Notes: generated by a model from the sequence alone, not told the origin. DNA of 64,000 nucleotides from Paenibacillus artemisiicola (GCF_017652985.1 NZ_JAGGDJ010000026.1:1-64000); one strand, 5' to 3'. Positions 7,845 to 17,577 are shown, numbered from the stretch's first letter. Program-made: numbers and translations.

Positions 7845-9413
7845 ATGAAATCGGTAGGAAAGAAATGGCTGCTTCCGCTGCTTGCGTTCGTGCTTCTGGC
7901 GGCTGGCTGCGGCAAGGAAGCTGGAAATGATGCGGCTTCGAACAGCAATGGTTCAGGTACCACGACTTCGGACAATGCAACCTCAGGTGCTACAGAGGAC
8001 AAGATCACGGAAATTACGGTCATGTCGCCTTATTATCAACCGGAGCCTTTCGCCGACGACAACGTGATCAAGCGGGAATACGAGAAGCGCACGAACATGA
8101 AAATGGACGTCACGCTCATCTCCAGCAATAATTACGAGGAAAAAGCGAACGTTACGCTCGCATCCGGCGATATTCCGGATCTGATGGTGCTGACGGATCC
8201 CTTCACCCCGAACGTGCTTACTATGATGGAGCAGGGCGCCTTCTGGGATATTACGCCATACATTAAAGATTACCCGAATTTGGCGGCGTATCCGGCGGAC
8301 ATCTGGAACAATACGAAGGTTAAGGGCAAGAACTATATGATTCCGCGCGTGCGCGCGCTTGACGGTGACAGCTTCCCGATTATTCGCCAGGATTGGCTGG
8401 ACAAGCTCGGACTGCCGGTTCCGCAGACGCTGGACGATTTGTATAACGTCATGGAAGCCTTTACCGAGAAGGACCCGGACGGCGACGGACAAAAAGATAC
8501 GTACGGCTTTACGGGAAGCGTGGACTCGGATGCGATGGGCAACTTCGTCATCTTTCAAAACCTGTTCAATAACGCCAACGGCAAATGGAAACTCGATGGT
8601 GACAAGCTCGAAGATACCGATTTGCTGCCGGGCACGCGCGACATGCTGGTTTACCTAAACAAGGCGTTCACCGAAGGACTGATTCCGAAGGATTTTGCCC
8701 TCATGAAGACGTCGCAACACGAGGATCAGTTGAAATCGAACAAGGCGGGCATCTTCAACAATACGCTCAACAACATCAACAACATTGGGGTCGACCTGGT
8801 GAAGGTCGCGCCTGACGCGCAGTTGATGTCGCCGCTCTATATGATCAGCCCGAACGGCGCGAAGATGTCGATCAAGGGTACGGGGATGGCCGGCGCGCTC
8901 GTCATTCCGAAGAAGACCGTGTCCGAACAGAAATTGAAGGCGATACTCGCCATGCTCGACTACGGCGGTTCTCCGGATGGCTTGATGTTGAAGAAGGGCT
9001 TGCTGGGCGTTCACATCAAGGAAGCGGAATGCGGATACGTGGATTTGCCGCAGAAGCAGCTCGACAACTTCGGCGACATCGGTCAAATCTTCAACGGGTA
9101 TGACAAATATGGCCGCGTGCCTGCGGCGGGCGCGTTCGTGACCTGCCAGCAGTATGCGGATATGCAGAAGCTAATCGATGACCGCGCGCAGTACAGCATC
9201 GGCAGCCCTGCGGTCGGCTTACAAAGCCCGACGTACAATGAAGTGGGACCGGAATATATGAAGAAGATTCAAGACTTGAAAATCCAGGTCATCATGGGCA
9301 AACAGCCGATCGAGTCATGGGACAAGTACGTGAGCGAATTGAAGGCGGATACCAAGTACCAGCAGATTAGCAAAGAAATGAACGAAGCGTATCAAGACCG
9401 TTTTGCCAAATAA
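7845..9413 (+). CDS. Extracellular solute-binding lipoprotein (LplA-like)
   Basis: The product has 522 residues. A lipoprotein signal ends in the lipobox LAAGC (Cys22) and is followed by a Ser/Asn/Thr/Gly-rich linker. The long binding domain has a calcium-loop-like DPDGDGQKDTYGF segment, common in family 1 solute-binding proteins of large Gram-positive CUT1 systems. I chose the ATG at 7845 because AAGGAGG at 7832-7838 is 6 bases upstream; the ATG at 7839 is too close. It captures the ligand on the outer face of the membrane for the permeases just upstream. No ATPase is present in the operon. Confidence 0.9.
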   Translation: MKSVGKKWLLPLLAFVLLAAGCGKEAGNDAASNSNGSGTTTSDNATSGATEDKITEITVMSPYYQPEPFADDNVIKREYEKRTNMKMDVTLISSNNYEEKANVTLASGDIPDLMVLTDPFTPNVLTMMEQGAFWDITPYIKDYPNLAAYPADIWNNTKVKGKNYMIPRVRALDGDSFPIIRQDWLDKLGLPVPQTLDDLYNVMEAFTEKDPDGDGQKDTYGFTGSVDSDAMGNFVIFQNLFNNANGKWKLDGDKLEDTDLLPGTRDMLVYLNKAFTEGLIPKDFALMKTSQHEDQLKSNKAGIFNNTLNNINNIGVDLVKVAPDAQLMSPLYMISPNGAKMSIKGTGMAGALVIPKKTVSEQKLKAILAMLDYGGSPDGLMLKKGLLGVHIKEAECGYVDLPQKQLDNFGDIGQIFNGYDKYGRVPAAGAFVTCQQYADMQKLIDDRAQYSIGSPAVGLQSPTYNEVGPEYMKKIQDLKIQVIMGKQPIESWDKYVSELKADTKYQQISKEMNEAYQDRFAK

Positions 9414-9428
9414 GTCATTGCCAGGCCG

Positions 9429-9457
9429 CTTGCCGCCTTTAATCGGTAGGCGGCAAG
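9429..9457 (+). other. Intercistronic hairpin after the binding-protein gene
   Basis: CTTGCCGCC (9429-9437) pairs perfectly with GGCGGCAAG (9449-9457). There is no T-run, so it likely trims or stabilises the mRNA, keeping the binding protein more abundant than the enzymes downstream. Confidence 0.55.
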
Positions 9458-9481
9458 TGTGCCATAAGGGGGACCTAGCGG

Positions 9482-10360
9482 ATGAACATGACGTTTCTGG
9501 GAACGGGCGCGGCTGAAGGGGTACCGTCTTACTTTTGCCGCTGCACGCTGTGCAGCCGGATCCGGGAGGCGGGCGGACGAAACATTCGCAGCCGAACTTC
9601 ATTTCGCATTGACGCGCAACATCAGATCGATTTTAGCCCGGATATTTTCTATCAGATGATCAAGCTTGGATTGGACGTATACGACCTGGAGCATCTGCTG
9701 ATCACCCATACGCATAAGGATCATTTCGCCGTCGGTGAAATCATGTCCAAGCTGAACCGTATCGAGCACAACAATCGGCCGCTGCATGTCTATCTGAGCG
9801 AGCCGGCAGCCGAATGGAGCGCCAAACTGCTCGCCGTATATGGCCTTGACGCAACGCCCGGCCGGTCGAATTGGGATGGTAAGTTTATCATTCACCCGCT
9901 TCGATATTTCGAAAGCTATGATGTCGGAAGGTTGAAAGTGACCACCGTGCCCGGCAATCACTATGGCATGAGCCGGAGCGAGCTCGCGATTAATTATCTT
10001 ATTGAACTGCCGGATGGCAGGAAGCTGCTGTATGCTTCGGACACCGGCTGGTACACGGAGGCTACATGGCGGTTCCTGGAGGGAAAGTCGGTGGATCTGC
10101 TCATTATGGAGTGCACGTTCGGCAATCGCGAAGGGTATCCGAAGTATGCGGATTCTCATCTGGATATCCCCAACTATGTATTGATGCTGGAGCGCATGAA
10201 AGAGATCGAATTCGTGCATGAACATACGCGGGTATGGGCGACACACATTAATACGGCTCATCATCTGCTGCACGACGAAATGCAGGCAGAATTCGACCGC
10301 TCCGGTTACCGGGTTGTCGTTGCGTACGACGGGCTGGCTATCGATGCAGACGGCATTTGA
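9482..10360 (+). CDS. PhnP-like metallo-beta-lactamase-fold phosphodiesterase
   Basis: The product has 292 residues. The N-terminal TFLGTGAAEGVP is followed by CRCTLC (19-24), the structural zinc cysteines characteristic of PhnP. The metal motif HTHKDH (76-81), a PGNHYG loop and a late ATHIN histidine complete a two-metal site, and the end reads VAYDGLAID as in PhnP. PhnP opens cyclic ribose phosphodiesters in phosphonate breakdown, but no phn genes are nearby, so the substrate here is probably a different cyclic or diester phosphate. AAGGGGGA lies upstream of the ATG. It is cytoplasmic and in the same direction as the importer. Confidence 0.82.
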   Translation: MNMTFLGTGAAEGVPSYFCRCTLCSRIREAGGRNIRSRTSFRIDAQHQIDFSPDIFYQMIKLGLDVYDLEHLLITHTHKDHFAVGEIMSKLNRIEHNNRPLHVYLSEPAAEWSAKLLAVYGLDATPGRSNWDGKFIIHPLRYFESYDVGRLKVTTVPGNHYGMSRSELAINYLIELPDGRKLLYASDTGWYTEATWRFLEGKSVDLLIMECTFGNREGYPKYADSHLDIPNYVLMLERMKEIEFVHEHTRVWATHINTAHHLLHDEMQAEFDRSGYRVVVAYDGLAIDADGI

Positions 10361-10401
10361 GCGGCCCTGTATTAATTTCGAGATAAAGGCGGTTACCATA
10401 T

Positions 10402-11136
10402 TTGAATACTTTGGCAAATCAACAACGCGTTCTTCGGTTGGAAGGCGCCTATAACGTAAGGGATCTCGGCGGTTACGAAACGAAAGACGGCAGCATGACG
10501 CGTTGGGGGCTGCTCTACCGGGCGGACAACCTGCACGCGTTAAGTGAGGGAAGCCGGCAGGAACTTGTGAAGCGGGGGATCACTACGGTTATCGACCTGA
10601 GATACAGCAGCGAGCTGGCCTTGCAGCGGGACGTATTCTCGGATTCAAGAGATGCGGCCTATCATAACGTCAGTCTCGTGCTTGCGAGTCAAGGCGATTA
10701 TGTGCGCGGCTTAGGAGAGCAATATATCGATCTGCTTGAAGGGGCCAAGGAACCAATTCGACGCGTATTCGAGCTGTTGGCGGGCTCCACCGAGAACGGT
10801 GCGGCGTTGTTTCACTGCAAAGTCGGCAAGGACCGTACGGGTATCATCGCGGCGCTGCTGCTGGAGTTGGCGGGCGTTCCGCACGCGACCATCGCGGAGG
10901 ATTACGCGCTGACAGCCGGATGCCTCGCTCCCTTGATGGATGAGCTGCGCCAAGACCGTCCGCCGGCGGTGAGCCCGGAAGCGTACGAGGTTCATCTCGG
11001 GAGTCCGCCGGAAAATATGATCGTGTTGCTGAATCACTTAATGTCGGCCTACGGAGATGCAGAGGGCTACTTGAGATCGAGCGGGATAGAGCCTGAACAG
11101 ATTCAAGCGCTGAAGCAGCGGATGCTTGCAGACTAG
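10402..11136 (+). CDS. Tyrosine-phosphatase-fold phosphatase
   Basis: The product has 244 residues. It starts with the conserved NVRDLGGYET segment (18-26) and carries the phosphate-binding loop HCKVGKDRTG, with Cys139 and Arg145 in the C(X)5R arrangement. It belongs to the Y_phosphatase3 group, which includes LipA-like enzymes that act on phosphotyrosine or phosphoinositides. The start is a TTG at 10402 with AAAGGCGG upstream. It sits between a PhnP-like esterase and an EEP-family enzyme, so a small phosphorylated metabolite is a credible substrate, but that is inference. Confidence 0.82.
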   Translation: MNTLANQQRVLRLEGAYNVRDLGGYETKDGSMTRWGLLYRADNLHALSEGSRQELVKRGITTVIDLRYSSELALQRDVFSDSRDAAYHNVSLVLASQGDYVRGLGEQYIDLLEGAKEPIRRVFELLAGSTENGAALFHCKVGKDRTGIIAALLLELAGVPHATIAEDYALTAGCLAPLMDELRQDRPPAVSPEAYEVHLGSPPENMIVLLNHLMSAYGDAEGYLRSSGIEPEQIQALKQRMLAD

Positions 11137-11168
11137 ATAGATGCGATTGAGGAAAGGACAGATTGCGA

Positions 11169-11972
11169 ATGGAAATGACAGTCATGACCTACAACTTGCG
11201 GACGAGCACGTCAAAGGACGGCGATAACGACTGGGTTTACCGTTCTGGTCAGGCGACTCGAATGATTCGAGATCATGAGCCGGTAATCGTCGGCACTCAG
11301 GAAATGCGCGCCCATATGCTGGCAGAGCTGCAGTTAGATGAGTTTGCCTGGGTCGGCGAGGGACGTCGGGGAGGCAGCGAGGACGAGCACTGTGCGATCT
11401 TTTATAAGAAGGCAGTCGTAGCGATGCTTGAGCACGGCACCTTTTGGTTGTCGGAGCGTCCCGAAACGCCTAGTATGGGCTGGGATACTTCGCTGCCCCG
11501 CGTCTGCACATGGGCGCATATGCGGTATCTAGTGGACGACACCGAGTTCGTCGTGTTCAATACGCATCTGGATCATAAAGGCGCGCTCGCGAAGGAAATG
11601 GGGATCAAGTTGATTTGGAGCCGGATCCAGGAAATGCGCGAACGTAAGCATTTGCCCATCATCCTTATGGGAGATTTCAACTCCACCCCGGGGGAGATCG
11701 TGGTTCGCATCATGCGAGGAGAGGCGCCCGTCATGGACGGCTTCGTGGATATGCGGGATACATACGCGGTGATTGACGGCCCTGTAGGCACGTCCGCCAA
11801 TCCGAATTTCTCTGGGAATACGGAGGGCGAGACGATTGATTATATTTTCGTCACGCCAGACATTACTGTTCTCTCCGCCGAGATCGACCGGCGCCGCATC
11901 GACGGCAAGTTTCCTTCGGATCATTATCCGGTGGTGGCGCGACTGCGGTTGAGTCCAGACATTATTAAGTAG
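11169..11972 (+). CDS. Endonuclease/exonuclease/phosphatase (EEP) family hydrolase
   Basis: The product has 267 residues. It has the EEP motifs in order: TYNLRTS, a metal-binding Glu in VGTQE (45), FNTHLDHKG, MGDFNSTPG and the C-terminal SDHYPVVARL. No signal peptide is present, so it acts in the cytoplasm. EEP enzymes cleave phosphoester bonds in nucleic acids, inositol phosphates or sphingomyelin. This is the third phosphoester-cleaving enzyme in a row in this operon, which favours a role in processing an imported phosphorylated compound. GGAAAGG at 11151-11157 serves the ATG at 11169 or a TTG at 11163. Confidence 0.85.
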   Translation: MEMTVMTYNLRTSTSKDGDNDWVYRSGQATRMIRDHEPVIVGTQEMRAHMLAELQLDEFAWVGEGRRGGSEDEHCAIFYKKAVVAMLEHGTFWLSERPETPSMGWDTSLPRVCTWAHMRYLVDDTEFVVFNTHLDHKGALAKEMGIKLIWSRIQEMRERKHLPIILMGDFNSTPGEIVVRIMRGEAPVMDGFVDMRDTYAVIDGPVGTSANPNFSGNTEGETIDYIFVTPDITVLSAEIDRRRIDGKFPSDHYPVVARLRLSPDIIK

Positions 11973-12099
11973 TTAACCAACTAGCGCAGAAGAAAGCGGA
12001 GCAATTGTCCACGTCTCTTCTGTGCTTGTTGTTTCCATAGTACCAGTCGAGCCTGATGTGGAGCTTAGAAAGACATAGACTACTTCCTGACGATGATGA

Positions 12100-12122
12100 A
12101 GCAGCCTGCGAGGCTGCTTTTT
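12100..12122 (+). terminator. Intrinsic terminator
   Basis: AGCAGCCT and AGGCTGCT pair around a 3-base loop (12100-12118) and are followed by TTTTT. It is about 130 bases after the EEP gene and likely ends the transporter-hydrolase operon. Confidence 0.8.
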
Positions 12123-12239
12123 GTTTGAACTCGATTACAACGTACTTCCAATGGATAAGATTGAGTCGTAAGACACCGTACTCGACAGCTTCCCCGGTTA
12201 AAGGTGTCGGAGCCGATTTCGCTGACATCGCCTTCGGAT

Positions 12240-12557
12240 CGATCGTCTCGAATCAACACGCAGAAGTTATTCATTCGTAGCGTGACAAAGACCGCGTCTG
12301 GTTACGATATCGTCATCGCACGGGCGCAGTTTACGCAACTCGACACCGACCAGTTATTCGTACAAGCCGGCGGCAAGCGAGTGTTAATCGCTTCGATATC
12401 ACAAGCGTGCATGGGATCTGGGGAATAATAATGTGTGCTGGGAGCAGACGTATTCCGTGCAAACAACGGATACGCCGGAATTTCTTCTGTTAACTGGCTT
12501 CCACTATATGAAATCTTTTCAAAAACGTTAGCCATTCCGATCGACGCCAACAAATAG
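12240..12557 (+). pseudogene. Unidentified gene remnant with frameshifts
   Basis: Several short coherent reading stretches follow one another in different frames. One contains GYDIVIARAQFTQLDTDQLF, the next reads FDITSVHGIWGNNNVCWEQT, and the last (12435-12557, ending TAG) includes ANNGYAGISSVNWLPLYEIF. The pattern suggests the 3' part of a decayed gene. I cannot name the family. The surrounding 11973-12954 has no intact gene. Confidence 0.35.
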
Positions 12558-12590
12558 AACGTTAAAGGCGCTAGGTGGACAGCAAAAGAA

Positions 12591-12624
12591 ACGGCTGCCG
12601 GTTAATGCCGGCTGCCGTTTTTTA
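12591..12624 (+). terminator. Intrinsic terminator sharing the CGGCTGCCG core
   Basis: ACGGCTGCCGG and CCGGCTGCCGT pair with a single T-T mismatch around a short loop (12591-12618) and are followed by TTTTTT. Its stem core CGGCTGCCG is the same word found in the boundary repeats at 1-3.1 kb, but the T-run and missing tail make it a terminator. Confidence 0.7.
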
Positions 12625-12954
12625 TTCTTATATGATTTTAATATGCGGCTACCGGCCGAAGCTTATCATCACAAGCACGAATCGATCGAGGCCGACATCA
12701 AGCCTAACAGTGCATAGATGCCTGGCATGCAGACCTATATACACAGCAGCGATCTGAGGAAAGCGGCGAGCAGCGATATGGCTTGGCGCCGACCGAAAAC
12801 ATAGACGAGCCCATCAATACGCTTCATGACCGGTGTACAGATAAACGAGGGTAAAACGACAGTCCGTGCAGGATTGAAATGGTTTCATTACTTAACGGAC
12901 AGACTAACGAAGATTACCCATCAAAATGGGAAAAAATAAACTCGAGGTGGAATT

Positions 12955-13593
12955 ATGAAAAGAATACTGTCCGTGATGTTAGGTAGTATCCTTCTAGTTG
13001 GTGCTTCAACAGTTCATGCTGATTCGGCACAGAAAAACACACCTTCGAAAGGTTACACTGAAAATACACCGACAAAAAATAGAGCTGAAGCTCGTATGGA
13101 TGTTAAAGTTACGTATGTCTTAGATGGATACGGAACGAAAGATAAACCTTTCAGTGATGCGTCGTTTAAACCTATTCCTAATGCTCGCTTAATAATCATT
13201 GATTGCAATGGAAAAATTGTTGGAAACGGTATAACGGATAGTAAGGGGGAGTGGAGCATGAAAATTAATACTCCTATTGATCGACGATTTCCAACTAAGA
13301 ATATGGGTATAGTGACTGTTATCGCCGTAGCGGATGGTTTTAACGAATTCATTAATTTTAATGTGCTCGTTAACGAAAATGGAGATGGAGCGGGTAAGGT
13401 AGGGATGGTTCTTAGACCGATTATACCCGACTCTCGAAACGAACCATTATTCAATGCCCAGTTTCACCGTTTTACGGTATTTGATATGTTGGATTACTAT
13501 GCAAAGAAAGTTGGACTTGTAAAACAGAAACAGATTCAAGGAGCAGTGGGCTTTGGTGAGGTTGATATGCCATGGAGTGCGACAATTAACTAA
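12955..13593 (+). CDS. Secreted protein with a carboxypeptidase-regulatory-like domain
   Basis: The product has 212 residues. A signal peptide (MKRILSVMLGSILLVGASTV) ends near an AHA-type cleavage site at about residue 22. A central segment of about residues 60-145 (PNARLIIIDCNGKIVGNGIT, then DSKGEWSM) matches the Ig-like fold used in CarboxypepD_reg or Cna-B type domains: a small extracellular beta sandwich. There is no sortase motif or membrane anchor, so it is probably released. GAGGTGG precedes the ATG. The gene is AT-rich and isolated among remnants. The function is unknown. Confidence 0.65.
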   Translation: MKRILSVMLGSILLVGASTVHADSAQKNTPSKGYTENTPTKNRAEARMDVKVTYVLDGYGTKDKPFSDASFKPIPNARLIIIDCNGKIVGNGITDSKGEWSMKINTPIDRRFPTKNMGIVTVIAVADGFNEFINFNVLVNENGDGAGKVGMVLRPIIPDSRNEPLFNAQFHRFTVFDMLDYYAKKVGLVKQKQIQGAVGFGEVDMPWSATIN

Positions 13594-14044
13594 AAAAATT
13601 TGATACTAGGAGCACATACTTTCACAATGTTTTTCCAATCATACTGTTCATGATAAACGTCTGGTGCTAGCCCAGAACAGAATCGCCAACAAGCCTTTGC
13701 GGGCTCCAAGCCAGCATACCTCGCTCCATCCAGAAAAGGCGTACATACTTCATACCTGACCGGATATGACTTTGTCCCAACCACAGACAAGATGATTACA
13801 TAAACTTGATTTCTGATGGAGTTGCACACGGCTTTACCCGACATGGAATAGCTGGGATGTTCAAAGCCGGTTTCCATGGCAACTGCGGTAATGCTAATAA
13901 CGGGGTCAAGCAGCAATTGCCTCGGCCTATCGTTGCGCAGAAAAGTGATGTTTTGCATATAGGAGGCTCGCATAAGGCTATTGAAGACAAGCTTTTGGAG
14001 CTAAGTGAACATACACCAGGCTGGTAAATCTATTTGTCACTTAT
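13594..14044. other. Gene-free or decayed stretch
   Basis: Both strands hold short open frames, for example plus 13806-14027 (73 codons, beginning MISDGVAHGFTRHGI) and minus 13973-13590. Neither has a convincing ribosome site or a family I recognise. They overlap, so at most one can be genuine. It lies between the secreted protein and the 3' end of the histidine kinase. Confidence 0.3.
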
Positions 14045-15889
14045 TTATATCTGACTGGACTGCTTCTTGAACGTAGCAGGGTCTGCTGCAGGAATTTCGA
14101 TTATGACTCTTGTCCCCTCGCCCGGCCGGCTTTTAATAGTGACGTCGTATTGATCGCCGTAAGCAAGCTTAATCCGTTTACGGGAATTTTCGATACCGAA
14201 GCCCTTATACAGCTGCTGAAGCTCAGAGGAGGCAATGGTATTCAGCGTTCTTGCATCGAAGCCTAAACCGTTATCATCAATGATGAAGAAAATGCTGCTG
14301 CCTTCGAGATAGGCTGCAATCCGCAGAAGGCCACCAGTCTTCTTCGGGTTCAGTCCGTGCAGGATGGCGTTCTCCACAAAAGGCTGCAAAATAAGCTTCA
14401 TGCAGGTACAGTCAGCAACCTGTTCATCGATGTCCCATTCCACCTTATAATTGGCGTCATAGGTGAACTTCTGCACATTGACGTACTCCCTAATGAGCTG
14501 TAGTTCATCCTGAACCCGGATCGTTTCTTTTCCCTTATTTAAGCTCAGCCGGTAGAATCGAACAAGCGAATCGATGACCCCGTCAAGATCTTTGTATTTC
14601 GGCGTGTTCACCGCCCATTTCATAGAGGACAGGGAGTTGTACAGGAAGTGGGGGTTAATTTGCGCCTGCAGAATTTCCATCTCCATCGCTTTCTTCGCAA
14701 CTTCTGCTTCCAACTGTTTCTCGGTCAGCTTATTAATTCGAGCGATCATTGTGTTCAGCAGCTTTCCGATATCCGCTACTTCATCATGACCTGGCGTATT
14801 GAATGTAATATCTGTATTGCCGGTATCACGGATATGCTTAATTTTATCCATCAACTTGTCGAGACGCTTCGTAATGAGATTCGCCAGGAGAAACGAAATA
14901 ATGGTGACCAGCACAATCGACAACACAATCGTTAGCCGCGTGATTTTGCGAATGGAAGCAATTTGATCCGTAATATAGCTCTTCGGATATGAGATTAAAA
15001 TCGTGCCATGATTAAGGGGTGTCTTCCCATATACGAGAATATGATCCTGGTCCTTGATCGTGCCGAACCTGCTGCTAATAGACAGAACGGCGTTGATGGA
15101 GCTGTCCGCAATCGATCCTTGTCCAAAGCTCGTAAGAACTTGCCGACGCTCGTCGATGTAGATCCCGGCGCTTTCCTCGGACAGCTTCAAATTTTTGAAG
15201 ACATCGTCCAGCATTTTGACTGGTATATACATATCGGCAATGCCCAACAACGAACCGTTATAGCTATTGATGCTTCTTGAGAAGGTAAGGATCTTTTCAT
15301 ATTGCTTGTCCGTGCTTCCGGCTTTCTCGCTCAGGGTGAAATAACCGAGCTCGCTGTTTTGGTTGACTTTAATCATTGAAGAGGTAGGGAGCCAGGAGAA
15401 CTGAATCTCATCATTCAGCAGCTTCTTGTAATTAGGGTTGTCTGCAATTTCATCAATGCTGGCGATGTTTCGATTGCCACTCAACAGCGACTGGTTGGTC
15501 GTATAGATCATAATGTCGGCTGATGGCTGAATGAGCCGAAGATCATAGAAGGTTGGATCGATTACATCGATGTAGGCCTCGTTCAGCCCTTGAATATCCT
15601 GGCTGAAATCGGTCATCAGCACGGTACGAAGCTGCTTGTTATTAAAGAGGGCATCACTCTCCTTGCGGCTTAGATCCAGCTTATAATTAATATCCTCCGT
15701 CACCTGGTTCAATTCTTTCTCTAGTGAAGATTCGGCCTCCTTGATCATGAAGCCCTCCGACTTTTGATAGGAATATTCGCCTACAACGATAATCGGAACA
15801 ATAATAACCGCCATATAAACAAGAGATAGCTTATAGCGGAGCTTGAGGTTAAACGTAAAATTGCGATGGACTTTCCGAAAGTTGATCAT
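14045..15889 (-). CDS. Sensor histidine kinase, YesM type
   Basis: The product has 614 residues. The first helix at about 25-45 (VYMAVIIVPIIVVG) and a second near 300-325 enclose an extracellular Cache-like sensor. A HAMP linker follows, then the His_kinase domain with QINPHFLYN (phospho-acceptor His) and an ATPase with LILQPFVENAILHGL, DDNGLGF and GFGIENSRKRI. The ATG at 15889 overlaps the regulator's TGA stop as ATGA, so the two genes are coupled. It should sense an extracellular sugar signal and phosphorylate the AraC-type regulator at 15886-17526, which likely controls the divergent transporter operon. Confidence 0.9.
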   Translation of the reverse strand: MINFRKVHRNFTFNLKLRYKLSLVYMAVIIVPIIVVGEYSYQKSEGFMIKEAESSLEKELNQVTEDINYKLDLSRKESDALFNNKQLRTVLMTDFSQDIQGLNEAYIDVIDPTFYDLRLIQPSADIMIYTTNQSLLSGNRNIASIDEIADNPNYKKLLNDEIQFSWLPTSSMIKVNQNSELGYFTLSEKAGSTDKQYEKILTFSRSINSYNGSLLGIADMYIPVKMLDDVFKNLKLSEESAGIYIDERRQVLTSFGQGSIADSSINAVLSISSRFGTIKDQDHILVYGKTPLNHGTILISYPKSYITDQIASIRKITRLTIVLSIVLVTIISFLLANLITKRLDKLMDKIKHIRDTGNTDITFNTPGHDEVADIGKLLNTMIARINKLTEKQLEAEVAKKAMEMEILQAQINPHFLYNSLSSMKWAVNTPKYKDLDGVIDSLVRFYRLSLNKGKETIRVQDELQLIREYVNVQKFTYDANYKVEWDIDEQVADCTCMKLILQPFVENAILHGLNPKKTGGLLRIAAYLEGSSIFFIIDDNGLGFDARTLNTIASSELQQLYKGFGIENSRKRIKLAYGDQYDVTIKSRPGEGTRVIIEIPAADPATFKKQSSQI

Positions 15890-17526
15890 ATGACGCCTCG
15901 GTCGCGATATTCGAGCGGTGTCATGCCGCATCTTTCCTTGAATACCGTGCTGAAATAGGAGTTGTTTTTGTAACCAACCTTCTCAGAAATCTCGTATACC
16001 TTCAGCAGCGAGCCTTTTAGCAGCTTCTTGGCTTCCTCAATTCGGGTGCCGGCGAGGTGCTCCATGAGCGTTTCACCGGTTTCCTTCCTGAAGATATAGT
16101 TTGTATAGCAAGGACTCAGGTACACCTTCGAGGCAATGCTCGATACGGATAACTCTTCGAAATAATGCTCCTCCATAAAGGCCAGAATTGTATCGATCAC
16201 CTTCTTGTTTTTCTTGTGGTGTTTCGAATTGAGATGAAGGCTGACAGACTCAATCAGGGATTTCAGCCACTGCTGCAACTCAGGGATCGTGTGCATCTGC
16301 GAAATCTTCTCGAAGACGATGAATTCATTATCAAAAATGCTGCTTAAGCTTTCGTTCAGCTCAATAAGATGAATCTGGATATAAGAAATGACGCTGATAC
16401 AAACGAACTGAATGTACTGGCGGTTCATTTCGTCTCTGTCATGGTGAAACAGCTCGTCGACGAACTTGCTGATATCGGAGCGCTCGCCGGTTTTGAGTAG
16501 ATATTTCAACTCGTTCTGTACGGCGACGGCGTTAAAAGTGTTGAGTTCGTTTGGACTGCTGTCACTGTAGATATCGGCATAATTAATCGTCTGATTGGCA
16601 CCGAGATAAGACTTGAATTTTAGCGCATCGCAAGCCTCCTGATAGCGGCGCCCGATATGGAGGATGTCTGTAGTCGAACTGCTCACGCCAATGGTAAGCA
16701 CTAGTCCGAACTGGCTGTGGATGCCGCTTTTCAGCTTGTCTGCCAGCGCCTCTGTCGTGAAGTCCTTTGCGCTGTCCTCCGAATGATTCAGAATAAGCGC
16801 GAATCTCGCTTTATCCACTGAGGTGATACAGAAGCTGCTGCCGAGACCCGATTCCATACAAATTTTCTCGATGCATTCGGCGATCTTCATGTGAAGCAGT
16901 TGCTTAGAAATTTCGGACGATTCGCCGAGCTTTCCGCCGGAGCCGTCAAGCTCTGTCATCATGACAATGAATTGACCCGGCATCAGGCGCGCGTCAAGGA
17001 ACTTGTTTTTGTCCCAGACCTCGTCGCTCGATTCGAATTTGCCGATCAGAATATCCTTATAAAATTGTTCTCGCAAAATAGGAAGGCTCTCTCTCAGACG
17101 CCTTAGCAAATCCTCTTCTTCCTTGCGTCGCTCTAACTCGCGGATATGGATGCCGGTCACTTTGCTTACCGTAGCCAGCAGCTCTCCGGAGATAACCGGC
17201 TTGAGTACATAGCCCATCGCATCAAGATCAATTGCGGATTTCACAAAATTAAAATTATCGAAACAGCTCATAAAGATGACTTTGATGTCGGGGAGGAAGG
17301 AGCGTATCTCCTCGATCATTTTAAAGCCGTCGAATTGGGGCATGACGATATCCGTGATGATAATATCTGGAAGCAACTGCTTTGCTTTCTCGATTCCTTC
17401 CCTGCCATTCTCCGCTTCGCCGACAATGTGGATTCCGATGCTGTCCCAGTTGAATATGTCCCGTATGCCTTCACGTTCTGCTGGCTTGTCGTCAACAATC
17501 AATAGTTTGAGCGCATAATGATCCAT
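15886..17526 (-). CDS. AraC-type response regulator, YesN type
   Basis: The product has 546 residues. An N-terminal receiver domain has the LLIVDDKPAEREG acidic patch, the phosphorylatable Asp in IIITDIVMPQFDG and a conserved lysine in YVLKP. A long helical linker leads to a C-terminal AraC double helix-turn-helix (IEEAKKLLKGSLLKVYEISE onward). I chose the ATG at 17526, with AAGGAG six bases upstream; in-frame ATGs at 17544 and 17541 lack a site. It forms a two-gene operon with the kinase at 14045. A GAAAGCGCTTTC palindrome about 50 bases upstream suggests carbon catabolite control. Confidence 0.9.
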   Translation of the reverse strand: MDHYALKLLIVDDKPAEREGIRDIFNWDSIGIHIVGEAENGREGIEKAKQLLPDIIITDIVMPQFDGFKMIEEIRSFLPDIKVIFMSCFDNFNFVKSAIDLDAMGYVLKPVISGELLATVSKVTGIHIRELERRKEEEDLLRRLRESLPILREQFYKDILIGKFESSDEVWDKNKFLDARLMPGQFIVMMTELDGSGGKLGESSEISKQLLHMKIAECIEKICMESGLGSSFCITSVDKARFALILNHSEDSAKDFTTEALADKLKSGIHSQFGLVLTIGVSSSTTDILHIGRRYQEACDALKFKSYLGANQTINYADIYSDSSPNELNTFNAVAVQNELKYLLKTGERSDISKFVDELFHHDRDEMNRQYIQFVCISVISYIQIHLIELNESLSSIFDNEFIVFEKISQMHTIPELQQWLKSLIESVSLHLNSKHHKKNKKVIDTILAFMEEHYFEELSVSSIASKVYLSPCYTNYIFRKETGETLMEHLAGTRIEEAKKLLKGSLLKVYEISEKVGYKNNSYFSTVFKERCGMTPLEYRDRGVI

Positions 17527-17577
17527 AACAGACTCCTTCATCACTTAATGGACAACTATGAAGCGCCCTCTTATCAA

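Noticed and set aside
7983-10417. Long minus-strand frames opposite the binding protein and the PhnP-like gene
   Set aside because: They mirror real plus-strand genes with clear motifs and have no credible starts or families.
12591-12624. A fifth copy of the cassette-boundary repeat
   Set aside because: It shares CGGCTGCCG but is followed by a T-run and lacks the GCTAACGG tail, so it is an ordinary terminator.
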